A stretch of 64,000 nt of DNA from Liolophura sinensis (taxonomy: Eukaryota > Mollusca > Polyplacophora > Chitonida > Chitonidae): the NCBI RefSeq assembly GCF_032854445.1, contig NC_088295.1:88865836-88929835 (forward strand), written 5' to 3'. Below are positions 12,101 to 22,252 of this stretch, piece by piece. The notes under the pieces were generated by a model. That model did not search any database, had not been told where the DNA came from, and saw nothing but the letters and a program-made list of their open reading frames with translations. A program made the position numbers and the translations under genes. Numbering within the stretch: the stretch's first letter is position 1; each line of letters begins with the position of its first letter.

Positions 12101-15100
12101 TTAGCGATTATACAGTGTATTTCAAATGAGTGGAGTGGGACTTGCTGCCTTAGATTGTATAATGCACTGGCTCGCTGTGACAATCATGTCACATGTTTGA
12201 ATCCAGCTCCTACTGTTTTGGCTCCTTCTTTAGGCCAAGAAGTTTGTTTAATATCTGGTAAAGGTTGGTCAGTTAATCATATGACTCTGGCCTCTCTTCT
12301 CTGGCCTTCTGATTTTTCAGAAGACATGTTTATTTTTTCTTTTAAGGTTCATTTGATTTCGTTTTGATGTCTAATGTTATTCAAAATATTAGGATAATTA
12401 CTAATGTACAATGTACATTGCATGGTTTGGTACACTTAAATTTGGTTGACATCGGAGAGATTAATATGGCGTGTTTGTGTTTATAAAGCCTGAAAGAACT
12501 TTCATGCAGGATTTTAACTGGACTACATGAATCATTAAGTAGCACCACGCATGTGAGACACTTGGCAAAAATCATAAGTGTATTCTCAATCTTAGGCTGT
12601 GGTTTTTCTCTCAAGTTGTCAGAATGGAAAATTAAGTTTTCTGAGGAGGAGGTTTTATTCAACAACATCTAATAGTGGAGTTTTTAAAAGGAAAGGCAAT
12701 TTTGGCTAGAATATGGAATTCTGTTGTTTCTTTCTCTTCTCTTGTAATTTGAAATTCAGTTTTATGCAGAAAGCAGAAATATTGTTCTAAAAGAGTTTAA
12801 AGAAAAAAAATTGCATTCTTCGGAAATGATAGATTTGAATCATAGCTGTGGACTGAAAAAAGAGACAGTAAAAAACTAATTGAAAGGGAGTATTTTTCTA
12901 TCTGTGATATCAGAGTGACATGAAATGCCAGTTTCTCCAAGCAGGAAGGAAAAGGACAAAAAAAGTATAGTAAATTTGTCAACGCAAGTAACTAGTGTGC
13001 GATTTTTTCCAGGGGGTCGAATGAGCCACCTTCTATCAAGAAGATGAAAATGGACCCAGTATTCCTGCGCTTATATGACAATAGCCAAAAAACTGTGAAA
13101 GCTGAACTGGACAAAATACACAGAGAGGTGAGCTGGCCAATCTAACTATCAAAATTTATCATTTTTTTTTGTATGGCAAAAATTTAATGAAAATGAGAAT
13201 ATCACATTTCATTTAACATTCAGCATTCAGATGGACCTACTTCCCTCTAGGCTAGGATTTGGAGCTGGAGTAGTCCAATCTCAAGTCTGGAGGGGGGATA
13301 AGTTGTTTTTACTAAGATTTCCAAGCCAGCCTCTCCCTCTTCTCAGCCTTCTCATTCATTGGCTATTGTTGTTATGCATACACATAAAAACACTGAAAAT
13401 TATTCCTTGTCACTCTGATTTGAAGTACCTCATAGTTTGTTGATTTCTACTTCACAGCTATTAAATTCACATCATGCCAAAAACGTGATTATCTCAAAAT
13501 CACCATTAAGGGTATATGTTAGCAAGGTGTAATTATTCAGAGAAAAAACTTTATTCCCCCCTTTGTATTTTCTAAATTTCTTAAGGCATCAAGCATCATA
13601 ATAGTGTCCAGGATAAGAGAAGTACCTTTGCTCCATTTTACAACTCATGGACAGTTTGATGATGACTTGATGTCATAGATTGTGAACTGATAGCTGTTTT
13701 GTGTGTGCTTTCAGGAAAGAATGACTGTGATACACTCGGAATTGGCCCAGATTAGCACAGCACAGGAAGATCTCAAGTCACGGATACAGTTAGCCAAAGA
13801 TTCCCAGGATTATACTTTAGTGCACAATGTACAGGCCCAGTTAGAAACTTTGATGTCTAGACAGGTTCAGTTGTTAAGTGAGCAGAATGATCTGGTGGTT
13901 AAACAGCAGAAGTATGAAAAATATATGTAAGTATCACGCCCACACATTAACGACAATTAAAGAGAAAGAAAACTCTGACATGAAGTATATATCAGATGAA
14001 AGTCCATAAATACAGTTCAGTTTATTTATTTAGAATTTTTCAAGCGAGTAAAATTGGTTTCTTATATCTAACCATGTTGGGACCGTAGACCTCACATCAG
14101 ATTTTTGCCAATTAACACACATTCATGGATAATGCTAGATTTCAAAATGCAGTTAAGTATAGATCTATGAATGCATAATAAGGATTTTGAAATGAACTAG
14201 TCCAAGACAAAAATGTGGCGGTGACATCACTGTAACCCTTTTGGTCACTACAGACAACTGTAGAATCTGATGTTTTAAAAACCATTTTACACGGTTGGAA
14301 AAATTCTAAAAAAAAACAAATTGATCTATTTTCCTGGACAGTGTTTAATGGTCTTTTATCTGATATATACATGTATTTGATTTTATTTTAGTGTATTGTT
14401 TGTCTTTGATATATGTTGTATGATACACAAGATATCTCTTGATATGTGCAGTGTGTAATTGTCTTCTTCCAATGTAATGTGTTCTGTACTGGACAACTCC
14501 TGATGTGTGATTTGTGCTTTAGCTAAGAACTGGTGGTGTGTGCTATGCTGGAAGCTCTTGGTGTGTGATATGGGCTGTAGCTAAGAATTTTTGATGCATG
14601 TACATGTAAGTGCTATGTTGTGTGGTTGACAGCTCTTGATGTGTGCTGTGCTGGGCAGCTCTTGGTCTGTGATATGGGCTGTAGCTAAGAATTCTTGATA
14701 CATGTACATGTAAGTGCTATGTTGTGTGGTTGACAGCTCTTGATGTGTGCTGTGCTGGACAGCTCTTGGTCTGTGATGTGGGCTGTAGCTAAGAATTCTT
14801 GATACATGTACATGTAAGTGCTATGTTGTGTGGTTGACAGCTCTTGATGTGTGCTGTGCGGGACAGCTCTTGGTGTGTGATATGGGCTGTAGCTAAGAAT
14901 TCCTGATACATGTACATGTAAGTGCTATGTTGTGTGGTTGACAGCTGGTGATGTGTGCTGTGCTGGACAGCTGTAGGTCTGTGTTATGGGCTGTAGCTAA
15001 GAATTCTTGATACATGTACATTTAAGTGCTGTGTTGTGTGGTTGACAGCTCATGATGTGTGCTGTGGTGGACAGCTCTTGGCCTGTGATATGGGCTGTAG

Positions 15101-17370
15101 CTAAGAATTCTTGATACATGTACATGTAAGTGCTATGTTGTGTGGTTGACAGCTGGTGATGTGTGCTGTGCTGGGCAGCTCTTGGTCTGTGATATGGGCT
15201 GTAGCTAAGAATTCTTGATACATGTACATGTAAGTGCTATGTTGTATGGTTGACAGCTGGTGATATGTGCTGTGCTGGGCTGTAGCTAAGAATTCCTGAT
15301 ACATGTACATGTAAGTGCTCTGTTGTGTGGTTGAGAGCTTGTGCTGTGTGCTGTGCTGAACAGCTCTTGGTTTGTGATATGGGCTGTAGCTAAGAACTCT
15401 TGATACATGTACATGTAAGTGCTATGTTGTGTGGTTGACAGCTTTTGATGTATGATGTGTGCTGTAGCTGATAACTCTTGATGGGTGATGTGTGCTGTAG
15501 CTGACAACTCTTAATGTGTGATGTAGCTGACAACACTTGATGTGTGCTGTAGTTGACAACTTTTGATATGTGCTGCAGCTGACAACTCTTGATGCATGTA
15601 TGCTATGTTGTATACTTGACAAGTCTTCAGTTGCACTGTGTGTTGTACTTGATGACTCTGGATTTGTACTGTATTGAAATAAAATGGTAGATGAGCGGAC
15701 TGATCAACCTTAAGTTGTCAAATTAAAACTGAACAGAACAATATTTCAGTTGCATTTTTTGATGAATGTCTAGCCTTTTGTGACAAAACTTCAGTACTGT
15801 ATTTTTACTTAATTTATGTCTTATTAATTTGTCGTTCCAATACAATGATGTGACAAGTGACCAGACTGTCACTTTCTCCAAAGCTCTATCTTTGCAGTGA
15901 CATGCAGACTTGTCTGCCTTTGATACATAAATTCATGAGGAATTCAGCTAACATTATTATAGTGCTACCCACAAAACTGACACTTCATGGCAACACATGT
16001 CAGGTTCTGGCAAGGTTATTATAGAACTGCCGTGTACAGTATCCCTTCAGGAACCATCCTGCTGATGTCTGACAAAATGTAACCCTGGCAAGTGCCAGGA
16101 ATTTTATGGAATAAGGTTAATTGACACAATTGTTTGCTTAATTTTGAAATCTCTGATTTTGTTGTTTTTCCATTTCCATTTCAGACAAATGATTTCAAAA
16201 GGTGCTGTAGGAAATATTTATGGCGATGATGATTATGCTGGTAAGTGCAATCAAAGTCTTTGGCACAGAGGCTCTGTGGTTTTGTCAGCCGTGGGTTCAT
16301 TGAGGCTTCATATACATGCATATTGAGATTGTTAATTTCTTATGAGTACATCAAAACTACTTTATGAATAGCTTTAAGTAAGGTGTGTTAGATACATGAT
16401 GATATGTGATTGCCCATGAGCTGTGCCATCCATAATCCAGCCTGCTGGCGTACAAGTGTTCAACACTTATCAAATAAATATGTAAATAAATTCTGCTTAC
16501 TCTTACCTGTTCATGAGTAGTTTTAAGGTGGTGTCTTGTATTTCAGATTCCTCCAATCTCCCAAGTGGTGCATCCTCTCCTCAAAACAGCTTACATGATG
16601 GGGACGACTTTGATGGTGCCAAAGCAGAGGTTTACACTCTGACGCCAAGGCGAAATGCTCAGAAAACTAAACAGCTGGTGAAGGAGACACTGTTTGATGA
16701 AGGATTGCGTATCGCACAGCAATATGGTATGGCTGACTTCGCAGAGGAAATCATCGGTCTGAAGCAGCACACTGTGGGGGATGAGGATGAGGAGGTTAGT
16801 CCAGCCAGCAGGGCACATGCTAGTCGGGGGGCGCGCATGGAAAACAGTCAGCTGGGCATACGGGTCGAGGCAGCTAACAAACCCTGGCCCAATGGGAGTA
16901 GTGGAAGTAAGGACAGAGATGCAGAGGTTGAGGAGACATCCAAGGCTGATGTGTCTAAACTAGAGAGCCAAGGCAACGGCAGTGTCAATGGGGAGAAGGA
17001 AGGGACCAGCTCTGTAAGTTCTTCAAGTAGCCATGATGGTGCTGATGATCCTCCACCTCAAGAGGAGGCATCTGAGGAGGAGGAGGAAGAAGAAGCTGAG
17101 GTGTTGGAAATGGTTGTGAGTGATGAACAGACAAACAAGCAGACAGACAGACACTCTGAAAACAAACTACCGCCAGGCTCAAATGGCCTGGCCCATAGAG
17201 AGACAAGCACACTGCCCAGTGGCAGTACAAGTAAAGCCTGTTCAAATGTTGCGCGAGGACAGTCGTCCTTCATTTCCAGTGACAGCTCATTGACATACAG
17301 AAACATTGATGGACTATCCCCATGTGGGCCGCAGGACTTCAAACAGACTCAAGTCACATACTCCCAGTGA
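7002..17370 (+). CDS. NAB: NAB-family (EGR-binding) transcriptional co-regulator, 10 coding exons
   Basis: Exons read by hand: 7002-7101, 9049-9186, 9405-9622, 10118-10330, 11467-11586, 11862-11995, 13013-13127, 13715-13926, 16185-16240, 16547-17370. They sum to 2130 nt (709 aa plus TGA) with GT/AG ends and matching phases throughout. Residues about 11-80 ([19 protein letters not shown], then [20 protein letters not shown]) are the NAB conserved domain 1, which in the known family binds the R1 region of EGR proteins. Residues about 225-310 ([14 protein letters not shown], then [20 protein letters not shown]) are NCD2, the repression domain. A C-terminal block around residues 480-500 ([16 protein letters not shown]) matches the C-terminal motif of vertebrate NABs. 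The protein is expected to be nuclear. Longer than human NAB1 and NAB2 as I recall them, mainly from a helical segment (exon 8) and a low-complexity acidic tail. The stop lies 9.5 kb from the stop of the convergent STAT gene. Family assignment is firm; NAB1 versus NAB2 is not meaningful for an invertebrate homologue. Confidence 0.95.
7530..7850 (-). repeat. Degenerate interspersed repeat, possibly tRNA-derived
   Basis: Carries phrases typical of mollusc tRNA-like SINE heads in reverse orientation, such as ggatggaacccacatccc and ggactaaccactctgcc. Too decayed to classify. Lies in NAB intron. Confidence 0.35.
7957..7984. repeat. (TA)n microsatellite
   Basis: About 14 uninterrupted TA dinucleotides in a NAB intron. 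Confidence 0.95.
9405..9622 (+). CDS. NAB: NAB exon 3: Pro/Ser/Thr-rich linker
   Basis: The acceptor is gcttgtttcag and the donor GAC|gtaag. It encodes a low-complexity Pro/Ser/Thr linker between NCD1 and NCD2 ([12 protein letters not shown], then [13 protein letters not shown]). Linkers in this position are poorly conserved in the family. Several Ser-Pro pairs could be phosphorylation sites (inference). Confidence 0.9.
10118..11995 (+). CDS. NAB: NAB exons 4-6: NCD2 domain
   Basis: Exons 10118-10330, 11467-11586 and 11862-11995. The first encodes a helical lead-in ([17 protein letters not shown]). The second and third encode the NCD2 core: the [15 protein letters not shown] motif, the [15 protein letters not shown] motif, and the [19 protein letters not shown] motif. 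This domain gives the NAB repression function in vertebrates (known family biology). Confidence 0.95.
12090..12370 (+). repeat. tRNA-like SINE remnant in NAB intron 6
   Basis: A B-box-like word (gtttgaatccagctcc) follows an A-box-like word (actggctcgctgtgac) by a spacing typical of tRNA-derived elements. Degenerate. Confidence 0.35.
13013..16240 (+). CDS. NAB: NAB exons 7-9: basic patch and predicted helical segment
   Basis: Exons 13013-13127, 13715-13926 and 16185-16240. Exon 7 holds a basic IKKMKMDP patch, a possible nuclear localisation signal that resembles the KKLK/KRIK patches after NCD2 in vertebrate NABs. Exon 8 (about residues 347-417) is a Leu/Gln/Glu-rich, probably coiled-coil segment ([20 protein letters not shown]) that I do not recognise from vertebrate NABs. 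Exon 9 is a 56-nt micro-exon encoding an acidic GDDDYA end. Phases match at all joins. Confidence 0.88.
14440..15640 (+). repeat. 104-bp minisatellite in NAB intron 8
   Basis: The word gtagctaaga recurs at 14681, 14785, 14889, 14993, 15097 and 15201, exactly 104 apart, then at 15282 (shortened unit) and 15386. Each unit carries tacatgtacatgtaagt, which contains a good 5' splice-site match (gtaagt). Flanks are degenerate shorter units. Confidence 0.93.
15943..16090 (+). repeat. Left arm of a perfect 148-bp inverted repeat
   Basis: It is the exact reverse complement of 19094-19241. It begins ttcagctaacattattatag and ends at ...aaccctggca. It lies in NAB intron 8, 94 nt before exon 9. Confidence 0.95.
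16547..17370 (+). CDS. NAB: NAB exon 10: C-terminal motif and acidic tail
   Basis: The acceptor ttgtatttcag precedes 274 codons ending in TGA at 17368-17370. The conserved block lies near the start ([20 protein letters not shown], then [17 protein letters not shown]). It is followed by a Ser/Glu-rich disordered tail with a run of seven Glu at about 17074-17094. The tail has no recognisable domain. Confidence 0.92.
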
Positions 17371-18122
17371 TTTTCTGTCAATGTGTTTGCCTTTCATAGG
17401 CACCGGTAGTGCTGCTGTGGAAACTTTCCTCACATTCACAATATTGATGATAATAACAACATAAGTGCTTGAGTGTCCAGAGTGCCATTTGTGTGGTTGG
17501 TGTAGTGATCAGCGGGTTGATCAAATCTCCTGTCAAATTTGGACTGAGAATCGTGTAACGAATTGATTCTTCCCCCATGATTGCCCAAACTGAGCTTCCG
17601 GTATCATGGCTTGGTGGTGTGATTGTCAAACAGTCCCCCCAGCCTCTCAACTCTCCATCCGAAGCTACTCGCCATTTGAACAAAAGGAAACATTTATCAG
17701 TCATAATTATTAATCGGGTCATGTTTTATTCGGTATGGGACTCTTGTGAAAGATCAAAGAGACAAATCATAGCTTATCACAGACCATGGATCATCTGCAA
17801 CTTCATCAAGATGCTCATCTTTAATCATGTGCCTATTAGCACGGTAATTAAAAGAACCATGTCTAGCATTCCTCACAATCACCAAAATTTGTAAAGGTGT
17901 GTTTGTGTTTCATGATTTCTCATTGTGTGCATGTCAAATTTTCCAGAACTTTTATCCTGGCAAACTGTGAACTTCATCATTGGTTTTGAGAACTGTCATT
18001 TCATGAGAGTTTATTTTTGTTCATCTGTGTTATAAAGACTGATTACACTGTTGATGTTGAAGTACAGAGCCTGATACATTCCTTTTACATGTTACTGTGT
18101 GTGCTATAAGTACAATTTTATG

Positions 18123-18128
18123 ATTAAA
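18123..18128 (+). terminator. Candidate NAB poly(A) signal ATTAAA
   Basis: ATTAAA about 750 nt after the NAB stop, followed by a T-rich stretch. Another candidate is AATAAA at 21774-21779. The sequence alone cannot choose between them. Confidence 0.35.
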
Positions 18129-19093
18129 AACTTAACTTATTTTCTATTGATACTTTGAAGGCGTCTGCATCTTCAGCTTCCAATTTAAACCATGTAATGG
18201 GTAGCTATTTTGTGCACATTACCAAAATTCTGATCTAGTATGTTTATATCTTTACTTGACATGAGCCTGTTTTCCACTATGTGATTAGTGTTAAACCTCC
18301 GCATCAATATCAGGTCGTGTGTGGGTAGAGTCCTGATGTGTACACATACCCTAAAGAGTTAATGTGGTTCAGCTGTGGTGGGTAATCTGTCAACAATCAA
18401 CCTGTACGATCCTGTCCTGGAAGTCTGTATGTTTTTGTGTACAGTTCGAGCACTTGGAACAAATTTGTACATTGTGGTGGATATTCGGTCATGTCAGACT
18501 TTGTAACATCAAATTGTGTAGTGTGATAAACAGATGGGACAAGTAATCAGAATACATGGTCATTCTACCAAAAGCTGTCCGAGGATAACACATTTGACAT
18601 GTTCTTGATCGGTTGATAGTTATGTATACCTTGTTAAGACGATACAGTTTTACAAGTGAGTTTTGCGCCATGTACGAATATTTGGTGCAGTGCAGGTTGT
18701 GTTCAAGTAATTATATGATCAGCTGTTCAGATGTGACTACATGTATGTATCTAAAGTCTCATTTTTCTTTGTACTTTTTTGGCACTTATTATTTCTCACT
18801 GATTTTTCGCACAATTGCCACTGTATTGTGGAAACTGATTTCTGTACATTGGGTGTAAAAAGGCATGGCCATGACTTTGATCTCTCTCATCTGAAGGCAC
18901 TTAAAGTGTCTGTCAGCTCTATTTATTTGGTCCATGCTCATGATGTAGTTACCTGAGATTCCATGTGTCATGTTTGCTGGATCCAGATCACTTGTGATAT
19001 TTTTGCCTTCAAAGTTTCAGTGTCGTTTTTCTAAGCCATCTACTCTTTCGTGTTAGCAAGATATCATGCCAGATCTTGTCTTTGTAGTGGCAC

Positions 19094-19241
19094 TGCCAGG
19101 GTTACATTTTGTCAGACATCAGCAGGATGGTTCCTGAAGGGATACTGTACACGGCAGTTCTATAATAACCTTGCCAGAACCTGACATGTGTTGCCATGAA
19201 GTGTCAGTTTTGTGGGTAGCACTATAATAATGTTAGCTGAA
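19094..19241 (-). repeat. Right arm of a perfect 148-bp inverted repeat
   Basis: Exact reverse complement of 15943-16090, separated by about 3.0 kb that includes the last two NAB exons. It lies 1.7 kb after the NAB stop. Whether it is inside the NAB 3' UTR depends on which poly(A) site is used. Confidence 0.95.
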
Positions 19242-20599
19242 TCTGACCTATGCTGCCTGAGAAGGCCTCATATCTGAGAAGCATTATCAAAGTGGTACCC
19301 AAATCCAACCTGTTTTGTTGTTGAAACCCCCTTAAGACTGTGTCACAAGGTTTGCAGGTAACTGCCATGGAAGTGCCATGGAAACCTGGAGAGTAGGTCT
19401 GGAAGCATAGCTGTTAGTGTTAGGGCTTGTCATAATATCAGTCATGCATTGCCTGCAGGTGTATTCCACGAAGCTCAAAGTTGCTAGAGTTGCTATAATA
19501 GCATTTGCTGTCCAGATCCTGGTTTCTTATTTGCCTTCTAGCACCTCGAATTGTTACCTCTGTGATCACCCGTGCATAACCTGTTGTAAAGAACACTCTG
19601 AATCATCTTGTTGGTTTCTTTAATTTTGTTTTTTGCCTATGTGCTATCTTGCCCAGGCTGTTGTCTCATGTCTTATATTCAGTAAGTTCATATTGCTGGC
19701 TATGTAATCAGGGTCACTGTATTCCGATGTACATTGTATGTAAGCCAGGAAAGAGTAGTTAAGCTTTATACCTGTGGTGTTTGTCTGTTCAGGTGTGTGT
19801 TAAGTGAATTGTCACAAGTGTGTGCTGTGTTAATTACAGACCTATGTTTTGTGTTACAGGTGAAACGTTAAACAGGTCACTTCCATGGGTAAACATTGCC
19901 AGATACCTGTACATTGAAACACAGGAATATATGATATATATGTGTACATGTATATATGGGCGTACAAGTGTGCAATGTATATAGAGATGAAAAGTCCATG
20001 GAGATTGTTAAGTATTAATTAAAGGTCAGGTCATTTTTATATAACCAGGTGGTGCACACCTCTTAGTCGTACATTTCTGTTCAGGAGGCCTGTGTCATGC
20101 TTTAACTTGATGATAATCTAGAGAGTTTCCAGTCAGCGCGGGGTCATTCACTGTGTACTTGTGCATTTATATTCACTGGCTGCAGAGTTCGGATATATAA
20201 ATATATATATGTATTAAGTATATATACGTATGTTGTCGTTGATGAAGGGATCTTTGTTAAGGATGTTGCATATTTCACTTAATGTGCATTGTCATTATTT
20301 AATACAAGAAAAAAGTAAAATGTCACCAATTTACCTTGTTCTTTTGTGTTTGTTTTTCGCAGCACGTCTCTAACATGAAAGACTTAATTCTTTTGCATTC
20401 CACTCCTGCAAAACCTTCAATTTCATTGGTCTATTCAAAGGTGAAAGCACTATTTCCAAGAAAATAGTGTATTACATTCTTAAGCAGTATTTAGTTATGC
20501 CTGCCATTTGTCCAGTTCCATGGTTGACATGGCATATGTGTATGCTTAGATGTATGGTTTAACGTTGTACGTAACGATTTTTCAGTCCTATGACAAAGA

Positions 20600-20890
20600 G
20601 GAGTCATTACGTGTGTGTACGTATATTGTGTCTTCTTGTGGCAGGGTACTTCAATACCACCAAAGTGCTGCTTTCACTGAAGTATCGTGCCGAAGACACC
20701 AGAATGACAACCCACTCGGTCACATTATACTGACAGGGAAAACCAGTCATGTTTGCTTGATCTAACCTCTTAATGTTGAGCACCAAATAAGTCTTTAAGT
20801 CTGGTATAACCTGACCTGGGGTTGGTCTCAAAGCCTCCCGACGTGGACGCTCTAACCATGAGGTCACTGAAGTGGTCAGTTGCCATGGTA
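20600..20890 (-). repeat. Interspersed mollusc-type SINE-like element, reverse orientation
   Basis: Its left part is the reverse complement of 63299-63360 (shared word gtcagtataatgtgac, then ggtgtcttcggca). Its right part has a reverse tRNA-like head (gttggtctcaaagcc and ctctaaccatgaggtcactg). Confidence 0.6.
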
Positions 20891-22246
20891 ACTGGACTGC
20901 CAATTGCATACATCTAGGGGCAGAGGCATCTTTAAATAACCCTGTTCTTTAAATTTCATGACCTACTACTTCATTTGTCTATTCATAGGTGAAGACATTG
21001 TTTCAAACAAAACGGTTTGTTTGCACACAGGATGAGTATTGGTCATTTTATTTATGCTAGTGGTCATATTTCCAATTTTCTGCTGACATTTAAGCGCAAA
21101 ACGTTCAGACCATAGGCATACACATTATTTACATACATTAAAGATGCATATTGCTGGCATCATGTCATTCAAAAAGTGAAGAGCACCTTTCTTTTATATA
21201 TGGTGTATTCGCTTTTAGTGAATACATAAAATGTACAGGGCCTATTTGTGGTTACCATGGTAACTAGATTTCCAATATCTACATGATCTATATAAATAAG
21301 GATATATTTGACTGAATATAATAGAGCAGAAAACCCTACAGCTTGAAGCTATCATAAAGTAGTGTAAGGGAACTTGGGAAAACAAGGGCACCATGACTCA
21401 ATATTTTCTCAATTTTATTTGAAGAAGCTTTATCAGAAAGTTTTGGCAAAAAATCTGTACTCACTAATCAAATCAAATTGTCTTGAACAAGAACAGCCCA
21501 AATTATTGAATCTCAGTAAACAACAGCCTCATACCTGTGCTATTTATAGTGTTGAAATGATTCTAAAATTTGAAAAATTAAGTTCTAATGGGATCAGCTT
21601 TATAGATTATAAGAATTTTATCACCAATTTTGATCCGTAAAACTACATGTAGCACAGACTAACCTGATATTTTCTGACAGCTAATTATTTTAGGCCATTC
21701 CAAATAATAGCAAAATTTTATTGGATTTGTGCTGATTTGTTTTCCAAAAATTTTTGTACAGCCTCTTGACAGTAATAAAAATGCTGAAATATTGAGTCAC
21801 AAGAATGTCTTCACTTCCTGTGTTACACTGATGGCGTATTACATAAAGATTATCAGTGGTACTACAAGATGTCAAAACAATCAAAGACTGCCAGAGTGTA
21901 TGCACTTATCCCTCCTTCCCCTGGTTATGAGTATGTCCCTATCCTTTTTTGCCATATTCCAGTAAGGCTGACGTCAGGGATGGGAACTTCTGGTGCATAT
22001 TTACACTTTAAACCAAAATATAAGATTTGTTTGAGTTTGAAGTCTTGTGATAAATAGTAATCATGACAAGATTAGAATACAAAGGGATGGAGAAAACAAG
22101 GGGATTTTTTTTATAGAGGAGATCATAAGACACCAGGAATGCTTTTATGTTTTGAACAGAAACAACCAGTCTTTAATATGTTGTAGTATGGGTGCACTGG
22201 CCAATGACTAAATCACAACAATACCCGGTGACAGTAGATAGTTTCA

Positions 22247-22252
22247 TTTATT
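22247..22252 (-). terminator. Candidate STAT poly(A) signal AATAAA
   Basis: TTTATT on +, close to where base skew changes. It would imply a 3' UTR of about 4.7 kb. The AATAAA at 22944-22949 is an alternative. Confidence 0.3.

Larger units (their letters stand above)
17371..22240 (+). other. NAB 3' UTR and/or 3' flank
   Basis: No coding sequence recognised. It is T/G-rich on the + strand in its first 3 kb, consistent with continued + transcription. It contains one arm of the 148-bp inverted repeat and an interspersed repeat at 20600-20890. Confidence 0.5.

Noticed and set aside
16985-17342. Open - strand frames opposite the last NAB exon
   Set aside because: Antisense shadows of the low-complexity NAB tail (for example poly-Ser opposite GAG/GAA codons).
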